A stretch of DNA of 64,000 nt from Flammeovirga sp. EKP202. GTDB taxonomy: Bacteria > Bacteroidota > Bacteroidia > Cytophagales > Flammeovirgaceae. The notes under the pieces were generated by a model that saw only the letters and a list, made by a program, of their open reading frames with translations, did no database searches and was not told the origin of the DNA. Positions 19,155 through 30,300 of this stretch are shown piece by piece; the stretch's first letter is position 1; each line of letters begins with the position of its first letter. Both the position numbers and the translations under genes were made by a program. Location: NCBI RefSeq assembly GCF_014534745.1, contig NZ_JACVVP010000027.1:1-64000 (forward strand), in the 5' to 3' direction.

Positions 19155-20330
19155 ATGTTTACCTATTATCAGATACTAGAAATTGACGAAAAAGCCTCAG
19201 AAAAAGAAATTAAACGTGCTTACAAACGAATGGCTAAAAAGTACCATCCAGATGTAAGTAGTCATGAAAATGCAGAAGAGTATTTTAAATTGATTATTAC
19301 GGCTTATAATAACCTTTCCAATCACTCTCAAAGGGAATTATATGATGCTTGGCTTTTTCAAGAACGGACAAAAACAAAGAAGAGGAGGGTTTCTCTCCCC
19401 AAAAACTACCAACCTGCTTATTCAAATGCTTCCAAAAAGAAAGAAGACAGAGAAGTGGTACGTTGGGGAATGGTTTCCGTTATTGGTTTCTTTTGCTTAG
19501 TCATCACGTTTATTGGGGTCAATAATTATCTCAAAGACAAAAAAGTGGAAGAACAAATCGCATATGAATATTCGTTACTTCAGAAGGCACAAAGAGCCGC
19601 TCAGATTAATGATTATGTTACTGCTTTTACCATTTTGGAGGCTGTCGAGTACGATATGCAATACCTTTATACGCAACATCGAAAGCTGTACGATAGTTTG
19701 CATTCAGTCTTAAAAAACACCTCACTACAGCTATTTGAAGAGAAAGAGTATACTTCTCTGCATTACCTTTTGACTGACTTAAGAGATAGTTCCAACAATG
19801 TGTTAACAGAGCAGATGTTATGGCAATTGGCACTTTCTCAATTCAATATTCAAGAGTATAATAACAGTGCAAAGACTTTTCGAACATTAATTACTAAAAA
19901 TAAATGGAATTATGATGCTTATGCGGCTTATTCTGAAGTGTATTCATCAGGACTAAATTCACCCGAAAAGGCAATCGATATTCTAACAGAAGGCGTATTG
20001 GTGACAACAGAGGAATATGCGTCTACTTATGGAGCGGCTTACGCTGTGATTCTCAACGGAGAGGATATCCCGAATACTCATTTCAACCTGTATTATTTAA
20101 GGGCACGACTGCTTATGCAGCTAGAAAGACATAAGGAAGTCATCCGAGATCTTAATTGGGCATTACGATTAAGACCAAACAACGAGAAACTACATTTTAT
20201 CTTAGGAAATATGTATTCCAAAATAGGTGAAAAAGACAAAGCATGTGAAGCATGGGTAGAAGCAGAACGATTAGGTCACATCCCTTCTACAACAATGTTG
20301 TACAAATATTGCGTGAAACCAAATTCTTGA
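19155..20330 (+). CDS. J-domain protein with membrane anchor and TPR repeats
   Basis: The 391-residue protein has an N-terminal J domain (residues 1-65, YYQILEIDEKASEKEIKRAY and the HPD motif in KYHPDVS), a basic linker, a single membrane segment (about 105-122, MVSVIGFFCLVITFIGV) and a C-terminal half of TPR-like helices ending in a clear TPR (LRPNNEKLHFILGNMYSKIGEKDKA). It probably recruits DnaK to the membrane, with the TPR region on the far side. There is no Gly/Phe region or zinc finger, so it is not a classical DnaJ. It is transcribed divergently from the mutase gene and ends in its own terminator. The client is unknown. Confidence 0.85.
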   Translation: MFTYYQILEIDEKASEKEIKRAYKRMAKKYHPDVSSHENAEEYFKLIITAYNNLSNHSQRELYDAWLFQERTKTKKRRVSLPKNYQPAYSNASKKKEDREVVRWGMVSVIGFFCLVITFIGVNNYLKDKKVEEQIAYEYSLLQKAQRAAQINDYVTAFTILEAVEYDMQYLYTQHRKLYDSLHSVLKNTSLQLFEEKEYTSLHYLLTDLRDSSNNVLTEQMLWQLALSQFNIQEYNNSAKTFRTLITKNKWNYDAYAAYSEVYSSGLNSPEKAIDILTEGVLVTTEEYASTYGAAYAVILNGEDIPNTHFNLYYLRARLLMQLERHKEVIRDLNWALRLRPNNEKLHFILGNMYSKIGEKDKACEAWVEAERLGHIPSTTMLYKYCVKPNS

Positions 20331-20424
20331 TTTGAAGTAGAAATCTTTTGGATTTCCAGCGTGTGACTTACTCTTTCGTAATGATTTTCTTTAAAAAATG
20401 ATTACGTCAAGCTATTAAGAAATG

Positions 20425-20478
20425 GACAGCATAGGTATTTTTCCTTTTGGGAGAAAAAAGCCTATGCTGTTCTTTTTT
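20425..20478 (+). terminator. Terminator of the J-domain/TPR gene
   Basis: GACAGCATAGG pairs with CCTATGCTGTTC and is followed by TTTTTT. The rest of the 20331-20756 gap holds an AT-rich upstream region for the next gene and no convincing gene. Confidence 0.85.
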
Positions 20479-20756
20479 AAGGGGTTATGGCTGTATTTAG
20501 TTTGAAATATGAATTTCAATTTCCAGCAATTGAAGTACTGCAATAGTGATTAAAACAAGAATAAACAATACTACTTTTTTTGACGATGGGCGAATGAGAA
20601 TGAAACATGCACCTGTATCGATTGTGTACTTTAATGAGTAGTCTTTAAGTAGTTCTTTTTTTTGAGTGGCTAAAGTGAATACCTAAATTTTCGATAGCTA
20701 ATCAGTTATGATTTAGGATTATTACTAAAAACAATTATTCACTTACAACTTTAAAA

Positions 20757-23700
20757 ATGAATGAATTAATTACTTTCAATGAGAGGTCTGTCTTGAAAAA
20801 GATAGGGGCTTTGTTTGCTTTATTTCGGAGCATTCACTTCTCTCAAAAACTATCATTTCTTGTGCTAACTTTTCTTTTCTCATTTTCTACAATGAACGCC
20901 CAAGAGTATGGAATAGAGGTCGAAAATGGTGTTGGAACAATTTATTTTGAAGATCAAGGATGGACTGGCGGATGGAATTATATCTGCTTGGGGAGCGACT
21001 GTAATACTGGTGAAAAATCAGGTTCAAGATGGGTGAGAGAAGTACCTGGATTGACAGTTGGACAAACTTATACTATCCAACTAAAGATTCAAGACAATGC
21101 AAATGGACAGTATATTTCACCAGAATATACGGTTACGTCTGTTGCGAAAGATGATTCTTCTAACCCCGATCCAATTCCAACTTGTGATGATGGTATCCAA
21201 AATGGAGATGAAACAGGAATAGATTGTGGCGGTTCTTGTGCACCGTGTCAGGTCACACCACCACCGGTTGCTTCTAGAAAAGTAGAAGTAGAAATGGCTA
21301 CTGTTTTAGGTGGAGCCTCTATATATGATGATACATCTGCATCGAATGGAAAAGGAATAGCTTATATCTCTTCGCAAGGAGCCGGTTTTTCTATTGCCAA
21401 TACCCCGTCAGCTTCTTCGGTTGAAATCGTTTATGCATCCGAATTAGAAGGAGAAATTTCTATTTTTATTGATGGTGTAGATCAAGGGAATATACCTTTT
21501 ACGAGTACAGGTGGCTGGGTTGGTACTTATCAGACCGCTACTTATACCATTGATATACAGCAGGGGTCTACCTTTGAAATGATTTTTCAAACTGGTGATG
21601 CAGCACTCAATGTTGATTATGTCAATTTTGTAGGAGAAGCCGGTGAACCATTACCATGTACTGGGTTGAATAGTCCATCATCTATTTTTAATTGGGTTGC
21701 TACTACTAACGAAACTTCGGATGGAGCACTTGATGGAACAGTAACGTTTAGTTTTGATAACGTAACAAACGATTACGATAGCATCACTTTTATTTTAGGA
21801 AGCACTTCTTATACTACTGCATTAAGTGATCAGACACTTTTAGTTCAAAATGTTGCCGCAGGTGATTATCCTGTATCAATTCAATGGAGTAATGGAGATT
21901 GTACCTCAGATTTGGGAACTGTTACAGTAGGATCATGTGAAAATGGTGTAAGAGATGGCAACGAAACACAAACGGATTGTGGAGGTGTTTGTCCTGTCTG
22001 TACTGATGAACCTCTTCCTACTGAAGACCTTGTAATTTCTGTAGCAATTTCTCCTTCACATGGAGAGTATCTTGTAGCTCAATATGGTGAAGCTCCTCCA
22101 ATGACGATCTATACATGGACCAATGATAATTCAGAGTTTACAAATTGTACTGGAGGTTGTGATGAAAACTGGCCTTATGTTGTGACTGATACGAAAGCAG
22201 ACTTAGTTTTACCACCGACTTTGCCTTCAGGTTTAACAGGAGAGTTTGGTTTAAGTGGCACTTGTGATGGTCAACTTCAATTAACCTTTGATGGAAATCC
22301 TTTGTATTACTATGTTGGAGATAATGTTGAAGGTGATGTGAACGGAGAGGGAGCAGGTAATGAGTGGTTTATCGTCAAAGAAGTGGCAACAAATACTTGT
22401 TCAGATGGTATCCAAAATGGAGATGAGACCGGAGTGGATTGTGGCGGGTCATGTACACCTTGTTCATCAGGTTCTGGACAAGGATCATGTAGTGACTTTG
22501 GTTTGACAATCATTGATGGGCAGGGTGTTTTATACTTCAATGAAGATTTAGGTTCCGCATCTTATCTCTGTTTAAATGGACAATGTTACCCGCCAGATGT
22601 TCAAGAAGATGGATATTACAAGCGATTCGTTACTATTTCTACGAATACCGATTATACTATCAAAGTTCAAGGAAGTAATGAGCAAGAAAAAGTAGCTCAG
22701 GTAGCACAATGTTATTTTGTACCAACATGTAATGACGGCATTCAAAATGGAGATGAAACGGGTGTTGATTGTGGCGGTAGTTGTGGTGATTGCCCAACGT
22801 GTGAAGATGGTATTCAAAACGGAGACGAGACCGGTGTAGATTGTGGTGGGGCCAATTGCATTTCATGTGAAGAAGTTTGTAATGGAACTCCCAACCCCAA
22901 TGCAACGCTTCAAAAGACCAATGAATCGGTTGAGAATTTAGCTGATGGTACGATTACCTTTGTTTATGAAGATGTAATAGGTAGAGAAGTTTTAGAATTT
23001 TCAATTGACGGTGGACAGACTTACCCTTATGCTAGAAATGATAATTCAGAATGGTTTACGGTAGCTGATCTTGCTCCAGGTACTTACCCTATTAAGGTGA
23101 GATGGGGGAACGGGGGCGACTGTCCGATAAATTTGGGCGAGATCACAATTCTTGAAGGTGGTGCAGCACCAACTTGTTCTGATGGTATTTTGAATCAAGG
23201 AGAAACAAGAGTGGATTGTGGTGGCCCTTGTCAGGAATGTGGTGACGATCCATGTGGTGATATTCCATTGGTATTGTATCCTTCTCCAGCCTTACCTACT
23301 CCAGTGATAGGGGTAGCACCGGGTACTCACGGTTATACTTTTGATTTAGCAGAAGATTATTCTAAGGTATCAGTAAGCTATGGTCAAACTATTGGTATTC
23401 AAGCTGGAGGAGATCCTGATTTTGAATTTTTCTGTTCATGTAATCAGATCGAATTTGAAGGAATAAAACTTAACGAAACAGGAGAAGTTCCTTCAAAATG
23501 TAAAGATGCTGGTAATTTTTACTACTTCTTCAGATATAAGAAACAAGGTTATATGACAGATGATCCTGGTGATCAATACATGTACTCTTCGTTATTTACA
23601 ACTGAAGGGGAGAGAATTGATCCAAGAACTCGTCCAACGATATCATCCTTAGGTGCCAATTGGATGCGATTCAGACACCCTCATGCTTATGATGGAATCA

Positions 23701-25013
23701 CTGAAGCTATCTTTGATGCAGTACACAATGCAGATCAATTACGTTACTTAGACCGTTACGAAACGATCATCACAGACGGTCCTGATAATTTAAGAATTGA
23801 TCCTCAATTGACTTCTGCGAATGGTACTTTCCACCCACATACTGGAGCTGACGTTACAGTAGTTCGTATAGATATTTTAGATATTGGCGATTCTCCAGCA
23901 CCAAGATATGCAACAACTGTTGGAGGTGTTTCAGGAACAACTTATGCTGATCTTGGCCCTGGCTATAATTATGGTAATATGGTCAATTACGAAATCACGG
24001 CTGTTGCTGGAGGAAGTGGCGCCCAGACGTATAATACCCTTCAAAATTACTTTATTGGTCAAGGTTTCAATACGCATGGAGATCCTAGATTGGCTTCAGC
24101 TGGTAAAGCATCCACTTTAATGATATTACCAAGTTTACAAACGGCAGGATTCAATGAAAGAAACTATAATCTAGAAAGAGACGCCATTTTCACACAACAT
24201 TCTATTACGGTAGAAAGTGAAGATGATGTAGATGATTTCTTAGAGGGACATCATTTGTTCCACGGTGTAGTGCATAGAAGTGAAGCTGGCGGTTACAACC
24301 AATATCAGGTGGATCTCGGAGAAGCAAAGATCGGGTCTACAACTTGTGGTACATGTCACTTTAGAGATGGTAGAGGTCCAGAAGTGATTCAAACTCCAAG
24401 AGGTCCACGTTTACCACCGGCAGTTTATGGTGTTGGTTTCTTACAGTGGATTGCAGGAGCAGAAGTTGGATTAAGATGGGATGGAGGAGTTGAAACAGTA
24501 GAGGAGCAAACACGCAATGCCTTGATTGAGGACCACGGAATTGACCCTGATACGGATATTTCTCAAGAAGACTTAGAAGAAATCATTGCATACACCAAAT
24601 TCCTAACGGTTCCAACGCGTAGTGCCAACTCTTACAATATACCAGGGGTGGCAGAAGGTGAATTGGCCTTCAATCAGGTCGGTTGTGCATCTTGTCACCA
24701 AGTCGCACAAAAAACAAGAAGCGATGCACCTAAGGAATTCAGAGACATTGTGATTCGCCCTTATACTGATATGAAGTTACACAATGTCAACAATGGTAAT
24801 TTCAGAACACCAGCACTTTGGGGAATTGGTAGAAACATTGATTTATTGGAAAGAAATGGGCATCCAACTCTATTTATGCATGATGGATCTGCAAGTTCTC
24901 TTGAAGAAGCGATACAGAAACACGGTGGAGATGCTTCGGGTGTAAGAGCAGCATACAATGCTCTTTCCGAAGAAGAAAAGAGTAACATCGTCAAATTTAT
25001 TAAGACACTTTAA
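20757..25013 (+). CDS. Multimodular secreted di-haem protein (DHOR/DUF1111) with carbohydrate-binding-like modules
   Basis: The 1,418-residue exported protein has an unusually long signal region (cleavage near MNAQ, residue 49). Visible modules, in order: a beta-module (50-118); a CBM6/35-like domain (~174-300); a second beta-module type (~300-390); a COG4315-like domain (~420-545, [21 protein letters not shown]); repeats of both earlier module types (~575-650 and ~708-800); and a C-terminal di-haem oxidoreductase/DUF1111 domain (~835-1418) with haem motifs CGTCH (1197-1201) and CASCH (1310-1314). Six Cys-rich linkers of the type [15 protein letters not shown] separate the modules. DHOR proteins resemble di-haem peroxidases. 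The fusion to carbohydrate-binding modules suggests redox chemistry on a polysaccharide surface, which is inference. No T9SS domain or lipobox is present. A 54-bp gap to the next gene suggests co-transcription. Confidence 0.88.
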   Translation: MNELITFNERSVLKKIGALFALFRSIHFSQKLSFLVLTFLFSFSTMNAQEYGIEVENGVGTIYFEDQGWTGGWNYICLGSDCNTGEKSGSRWVREVPGLTVGQTYTIQLKIQDNANGQYISPEYTVTSVAKDDSSNPDPIPTCDDGIQNGDETGIDCGGSCAPCQVTPPPVASRKVEVEMATVLGGASIYDDTSASNGKGIAYISSQGAGFSIANTPSASSVEIVYASELEGEISIFIDGVDQGNIPFTSTGGWVGTYQTATYTIDIQQGSTFEMIFQTGDAALNVDYVNFVGEAGEPLPCTGLNSPSSIFNWVATTNETSDGALDGTVTFSFDNVTNDYDSITFILGSTSYTTALSDQTLLVQNVAAGDYPVSIQWSNGDCTSDLGTVTVGSCENGVRDGNETQTDCGGVCPVCTDEPLPTEDLVISVAISPSHGEYLVAQYGEAPPMTIYTWTNDNSEFTNCTGGCDENWPYVVTDTKADLVLPPTLPSGLTGEFGLSGTCDGQLQLTFDGNPLYYYVGDNVEGDVNGEGAGNEWFIVKEVATNTCSDGIQNGDETGVDCGGSCTPCSSGSGQGSCSDFGLTIIDGQGVLYFNEDLGSASYLCLNGQCYPPDVQEDGYYKRFVTISTNTDYTIKVQGSNEQEKVAQVAQCYFVPTCNDGIQNGDETGVDCGGSCGDCPTCEDGIQNGDETGVDCGGANCISCEEVCNGTPNPNATLQKTNESVENLADGTITFVYEDVIGREVLEFSIDGGQTYPYARNDNSEWFTVADLAPGTYPIKVRWGNGGDCPINLGEITILEGGAAPTCSDGILNQGETRVDCGGPCQECGDDPCGDIPLVLYPSPALPTPVIGVAPGTHGYTFDLAEDYSKVSVSYGQTIGIQAGGDPDFEFFCSCNQIEFEGIKLNETGEVPSKCKDAGNFYYFFRYKKQGYMTDDPGDQYMYSSLFTTEGERIDPRTRPTISSLGANWMRFRHPHAYDGITEAIFDAVHNADQLRYLDRYETIITDGPDNLRIDPQLTSANGTFHPHTGADVTVVRIDILDIGDSPAPRYATTVGGVSGTTYADLGPGYNYGNMVNYEITAVAGGSGAQTYNTLQNYFIGQGFNTHGDPRLASAGKASTLMILPSLQTAGFNERNYNLERDAIFTQHSITVESEDDVDDFLEGHHLFHGVVHRSEAGGYNQYQVDLGEAKIGSTTCGTCHFRDGRGPEVIQTPRGPRLPPAVYGVGFLQWIAGAEVGLRWDGGVETVEEQTRNALIEDHGIDPDTDISQEDLEEIIAYTKFLTVPTRSANSYNIPGVAEGELAFNQVGCASCHQVAQKTRSDAPKEFRDIVIRPYTDMKLHNVNNGNFRTPALWGIGRNIDLLERNGHPTLFMHDGSASSLEEAIQKHGGDASGVRAAYNALSEEEKSNIVKFIKTL

Positions 25014-25024
25014 AATCAATCATG

Positions 25025-25048
25025 GAGGGTAGCATTTTAGCTACTCTT
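25025..25048 (+). other. Intercistronic hairpin
   Basis: GAGGGTAGC pairs with GCTACTCTT (two G-U pairs) in the 54-bp gap between the di-haem gene and the small T9SS cargo. No T-tract follows, so it looks like a processing, stabilising or attenuation element rather than a full terminator. Confidence 0.5.
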
Positions 25049-25067
25049 CATTTCAAAAAATATAAAA

Positions 25068-25532
25068 ATGAAGAAATTAGTAACAACAATACTACTTATT
25101 TTGGGAAGTTGTATTGGTGTATTTGCACAGCAAAATGTAGCAGATATTACAGTGAAATGTCCACCTTGCCGACCAATAGCAAGTTGTGATCAATGTTTTG
25201 AGACCCAAGCTCAAGCAGAAGCAAGTTGTAATTCAAATGCAAGAATCAATACGCCAACTTTGGTGGAAAGTTTGCCTTCACTAGGGATTAGTATCTTTCC
25301 TAACCCAAGTAAAAATGGAATTTTTACGGTGGAAGGTAATACACCATTAAGTGGTACTATTCAACTCTTTTCACCCATTGGTACTTTAATTCAGGAATTT
25401 AGTGTGTCAGAGTCTAAGTCCTTCGTGATGGGACAAAAGTTAGACCTGACGACTGGTATTTATATATTGTTATACACTGATAAAAGCGGTAGATCAATTT
25501 CGAAACGCGTAATTGTAGATTACCAAGATTAA
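25068..25532 (+). CDS. Minimal T9SS cargo: signal peptide, Cys-rich motif, sorting domain
   Basis: The 154-residue protein consists of almost nothing but export and sorting signals. It has a signal peptide (to ~residue 20, VFAQ), one Cys-rich motif (residues 31-54, CPPCRP...CDQC...AQAEASC) and a type A T9SS sorting domain (from about 75, IFPNPSKNGIFTVEG to the basic SKRVIVDYQD end). The motif is shared with the GH26 protein at 27324 and the EF-hand lipoprotein at 35775. Here it has five cysteines and one residue fewer than the others. The gene follows the di-haem gene closely and has its own terminator. It probably displays the motif at the cell surface; the function is unknown. Confidence 0.85.
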   Translation: MKKLVTTILLILGSCIGVFAQQNVADITVKCPPCRPIASCDQCFETQAQAEASCNSNARINTPTLVESLPSLGISIFPNPSKNGIFTVEGNTPLSGTIQLFSPIGTLIQEFSVSESKSFVMGQKLDLTTGIYILLYTDKSGRSISKRVIVDYQD

Positions 25533-25600
25533 CGAATTTATTTGAGTGTAGTGTCTCAAATAAAAATTAGATGAATTTTCAGATTGAAAATCCGAACGTT

Positions 25601-25636
25601 AAAGAGGCATCTTTTTTAGGATGTCTCTTTTTTTGT
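25601..25636 (+). terminator. Terminator of the small T9SS cargo gene
   Basis: AAAGAGGCATC pairs with GATGTCTCTTT (one G-U pair) and is followed by a run of T residues. Confidence 0.8.
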
Positions 25637-25699
25637 TCGCTTTTCAACAGCGAAAAATGAAGAAGAAGAGTAATCGTAGGATTTCAAATGATTTGTAGA

Positions 25700-25999
25700 G
25701 TACGAATTTTTTTAACATTAACATTCGCATCAGTGGACTTTCTACCCAGTTCGTTTGGTAATACTTCCCCGGCCTTGAAGGGAAAAGCGTTAAGAATTTC
25801 ATGTATAGAGCCGTTAAAAATGATTTTGCTGTTTGAGCTTTAGCGAGTTTAAAATCATTTAGGCGAGAGGAATGGAATTTAGCTTTTGACTTCAAAGCCT
25901 TGACTTTTTTGCTTCGTTTTTGTGTTAAGACAAAAATGAAGAAGAAGGAAGCTTGGAAGTAGTCCCTATAAAGTCTTGCAGAAATATGGATTGAAAGTT
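25700..25999 (-). repeat. Dispersed hairpin-rich repeat, copy 3 (truncated)
   Basis: It is inverted relative to copies 1, 2, 4 and 6. The central blocks (CCCGGCCTTGAAGGGAAAAG, the AAAATGATTTT hairpin arms and the GCTTCGTTTTTGTG hairpin) are intact. The CGAATG hairpin is partly deleted, and neither terminal inverted repeat is recognisable. The copy ends a few bases before the stop codon of the gene at 26004. Confidence 0.85.
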
Positions 26000-26003
26000 T
26001 ACT

Positions 26004-26744
26004 CTAAAGGGTGCTACTTTGTTTTAATTCATTTTTTAAAACACCACTTGGAATCTTTGGATTTGAGATATAAAACTTCAATTCATAATTTTCTTCAAGA
26101 TATTCTTTAATGAAAAGAGGAACATCCTGTAAGTAGATCTTATGTGAAATGTTATCCCTATTATTGTCTTTTTTAAATTCGGAGAAGGTCTTAATTACCT
26201 CTTCCTTTGTATTTTTTTCTTTCGTCAATCTTCCATTCAAGAATAATATCTGTTCTACAATTTTGAGGGCTTTTTTTGAATTTTCTTTATCACTCTTAAG
26301 GTTAATATTACCATTACAGGCAATCCTTATTTTTTCGATTTGTTGTATATAATAGTAAAAATCTTTTTGGGTATTGTCAGAGAGTTCATTGATTTCAGTT
26401 TCTAATTTCTTGATTTTTGAGTTCTTCAGATTAATTAAACTGTCTAACTTTTCACCTTTATGAATCAAATCAAGAAATGAATTTTGATCTAATAAAGTCT
26501 GATCTGATTTCTCTACAGATGTTTCACTATAGAAAAGTTCAGGAATAGTATTTTCACCTGAAAAATCTTGATTGTTAAAAAGTAAAATAACTGCGGCTAC
26601 AACCTCAAGAATTAAAGCAGAAAACAAAGGTGTCAAGTATTTTTCACGTATTCCTTTGATGATATTTGTAATACCTAATAGGGTAACTACTGCCGTTAAA
26701 GTAAAAATTGAGATGAAAACGAAAAACAAAATGTTTGCCTTCAT
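26004..26744 (-). CDS. Membrane-anchored coiled-coil protein, unknown function
   Basis: The 246-residue protein begins with two hydrophobic segments (about 5-28 and 38-56) joined by a short basic loop (IIKGIREKY). A long polar, Lys/Glu-rich region follows, with heptad-like spacing (about 95-190), and a more globular end. It therefore looks like an inner-membrane protein with a C-terminal coiled-coil domain on the cytoplasmic side. I recognise no family. It is a lone minus-strand gene inside the otherwise mostly plus-strand glycan/redox region. A repeat copy abuts its stop codon, so it may be an insertion from elsewhere. Confidence 0.65.
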   Translation of the reverse strand: MKANILFFVFISIFTLTAVVTLLGITNIIKGIREKYLTPLFSALILEVVAAVILLFNNQDFSGENTIPELFYSETSVEKSDQTLLDQNSFLDLIHKGEKLDSLINLKNSKIKKLETEINELSDNTQKDFYYYIQQIEKIRIACNGNINLKSDKENSKKALKIVEQILFLNGRLTKEKNTKEEVIKTFSEFKKDNNRDNISHKIYLQDVPLFIKEYLEENYELKFYISNPKIPSGVLKNELKQSSTL

Positions 26745-27323
26745 AAGATTGAATATTAATTAGTTTGTTCTTTGAATAATAGAAGTTCTAAATCAAAATT
26801 ACAGTCACGATTTCTTATGGTTTTTGGAATTTTATCAATTAAGAAACGATAGAGTAATAATGTATTTGAAGTTCAATTTAGAGCTTGATGCGTTAAAATT
26901 AACATTATCCAGACAACATTACAACTCATCATAATTACATTTTGAGTAAAGTAAAAAGAGAGTATAGTTCAATTTGTTAGATCTATGCGTAAAAGAACAG
27001 TGAAATTACTTCAAATCCACTTCAAAGAAGTAACAGCAATTCCATGAAAAATGAGAGCAGTATACTCATGGTGAAGCATTGATGCAGTATCAGAAACTTA
27101 ATTTTAAAGCTTGGAAACAACTTCATTACGTCAAAAGTGCTCTATTTGAAGAATACCTTTCTGTAACTCTAGTAGTACTTAAATATTATAGCATTCAATA
27201 CGCATTACCTAAGTTTGAGTTATAAATGAGTCTCGAAGCTCATCTAGCTATGAAATACTGAAATCCCTCTTTCACCGGGTTTCATATTTGATTTTTAAAT
27301 GAAATGAAATAACTAAAATTGAA
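26745..27323. other. Long leader/intergenic region upstream of the GH26 gene
   Basis: This 579-bp AT-rich region separates two divergent genes. I find no gene: every frame is interrupted. An imperfect GAAATCCC...GGGTTTC pairing lies near 27264-27287, shortly before the GH26 start. The region presumably holds the promoters of both neighbours, but I cannot place them. Confidence 0.4.
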
Positions 27324-30300
27324 ATGAAAAGACTAACGTTACTAATCTTAACTACAATAGTAGTATTGGGATCGTATGCTCAAAACTGTCCACCATCACA
27401 CCCTTATGAAGCATGTGGCAGATGTTGGGAAAATGCAGCCCAAGCACAAGCAGGAGGATGTGAGGAAACCAACGATCCAACTTCCCCTCCCAATGCACCG
27501 TCCAATTTGGTGTCCACTTCAGTAACAACATCTTCAGTAAGTATTCAATGGAATGACAACAGTACAGATGAAGAAGGTTTTGAAGTTTACAGAAATAACA
27601 GTTTAGTGGCTACTGTTGGAGCTAATGTAACTTCTTACAACAGTCAAAACTTGTCAAGTAATACCACTTATATGTTTGAAGTTTTGGCCTTTAATGGAAG
27701 CTTGAAGTCATCAGCCACAAGTCCTCTTCAAGTCACAACAGAGGAAGATATTCCTTCTGATGAATTAGGAAATGTTTTATTGTCTTCAAGAAACCAGGGA
27801 AATGGTTGGGTCATTGAATGGAACAGTGTGAATAACGCCACTTCTTATTCATTGAACATTACAACTAAAGAAGGGAATACGGAACTCTCTAATGACGATC
27901 TGATCGTTACAGGGTTGTCTTATTCAGAGAATAATCCAGTTGAAGATAGAACTTACATCTATACTTTGACTGCTTCGAATGCTACAGACTCAAAACAGTC
28001 TAATCCAGTTCAAAAAATTAGGTCAAGCTGTAATGGATCAGCGGATGAGCAAGGAAAAGTATCTGGGAAATTTACACCTAAGAACGGGAAAGTATTAATG
28101 TTCCTTGGACAAGACAACAATTCCGTAGATGAGTATGTCAACTCCGGTCAATTCCCTGCAATTGGTGGTTTTACCAACTATACTAATATTTATGACTTTG
28201 CGGGTCTAGAATCGATCAATAATTACGGAAGTGGTGACATGTGTATCCAATGTGGTATTGACAAATACCCTTCAGCTGCTGTAGCAATTGGTCTATACAT
28301 GGTAGAGGACAACGATGGAAAAGGCGAAGACCACCCGAATGGTTTAACTGACGTTGTCAATGGGGTTTACGATGCATCAATTGATAAATTCGCCAATTTC
28401 GCGAAAGCTAACCCAACAACACCTTTCTTCCTTAGAATTGGTTATGAGTTTGATGGAACATGGAACTTCTATGATCCCACAAAATACATCAATGCGTACC
28501 GTTATTTGGTAGATCGTTTAAATGCCCAAAATGTAGAAAATGTTGCTTATGTATGGCAATCAGCAGCTTATGGGTTTACTTATAATTCTAACCCAATAGA
28601 TGCATGGTATCCAGGAGATGAGTATGTAGATTATATTGGTTTATCATTTTTCTTCTATGATGAAGGATTTAATGGACCTAACCTTCAATTCCTATTGGAT
28701 ATGGCTAGAAACAAGCAAAAGCCAATCATGATGGCAGAGGTTTCAGCACAGTATTATGATTTTGATGAAAATACATTTACGACTTATGATAATCCTGGCT
28801 TAAAAACACCAATGACAGGAGAAGCGATGTGGCAACAGTATTTTGAAGATCAATTAAAACCATTTATTGAAGGAAACGAAGATGTGATCAGAGCCATTTC
28901 GTATATCAATGCAGATTGGCAATCACAAGAGCAATGGATGTGGCCAGAGGCAGGCAATGGATATTGGGGAGATACGAGAGTACAACAAAATCCTTACATC
29001 GCTCAACAGTGGAATACTTGGATCACTTCGGGTCAATTCCAAAATGGAGATCCCAATTTATATCAGATTCTAACCACTGGCGGTTGTGGAGACGATACAC
29101 CTCCAGATGATGATAATCAGCCAGTAGAAGGGGTACTGCCAGGTGTACCATCAAATATTGCTGCTACTAGCAATTCATCTTCATCTGTTTCAGTGAGTTG
29201 GTCAGCGGCAACTGATGCTGAGCGCTACGTTGTAAAATATGGCCTTTCATCAGGAAATTATACAGATTCCCTAACGGTTAATTCCACTCAAACAACAATC
29301 AACAACCTTCAAGCAGAAACGAATTATTATGTGAATGTGTACGCGATTAATGCAGAAGGCTCTGGAGATCTGGGAACAGAGACTTCTGCTACTACACAAG
29401 CAGCACCGGTTTTAGGCGATAAAATTGAAGGTAAGTTTACGCCTAAAAATGGAAAAACAATGTTGGCAATCGGACAGGATTTGGCAGCAATGTCGGGTTA
29501 CAGAGAAGGTGAAATGCCAGAGCCAGCAGCGGCAGTGGCTTATGTTTCTTTCTTTATGCTGACACAAGATAATTATGGTATCAACTATGGTGCGACTGGC
29601 ATGGACAATGATGGCAATTTCACTGGGGTGGATACAGATTGGGGATCAGGACCGTTAAACGCATCAAGTACAGCATTAGGTTGGGATCAATCGGCTTTGA
29701 TTATCGCTATGTCCATCACTGAAAACTGGAACTTGAATGGTCTTCAAGGGATTGCGAGCGGACAATATGAACAACATATCGATAAATTGGCTTTATTCTG
29801 TAATACTTTCCCTGAGAAGAAGATTTACCTAAGAATTGGTTATGAATTTGATGGACGTTGGAATTCTCAAGAAACAGCAGGTGGTAACTATCCGGCAGGG
29901 TATCACAAACAAGAAGAATACAAAGCGGCTTGGCGTCATATTGTAGACGGAATGAATGCAAGAGGAGTAAACAATGTTGCTTATGTATGGCAGTCATCTA
30001 CATCGCCAGTTGATGATGTATTGGATGGATATTTTGGCAATAATGGTGACTTAGCAGCGGCAAGAGAAGACATTTCAGATTGGTATCCTGGAGATGACTA
30101 TGTAGATTGGTGTGGTATCTCATGGTTTATTTCTCCAACAGAAGCTTCTAATTACTTTGGGTTTGATGATGTTCCTAATTTACCAAATCAAGATGATTTA
30201 GCAGATGAAATGTTAGCTTTTGCAAGAGAGCATAACAAGCCAGTGATGATTGCTGAATCGACACCTCAAGGATATGATTTTGAAATTTCAGAGTTTGACC

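Noticed and set aside
20497-20690. Minus-strand open stretch ending in a hydrophobic, membrane-like segment downstream of the J-domain gene
   Set aside because: No ATG, GTG or TTG start precedes the hydrophobic part before an upstream stop; at most a gene remnant.
26990-27060. Short frame starting ATGCGTAAAAGAACAG that resembled the start of a transposase fragment
   Set aside because: It ends after about 20 codons and the following DNA is interrupted in all frames; no transposase motif is visible.
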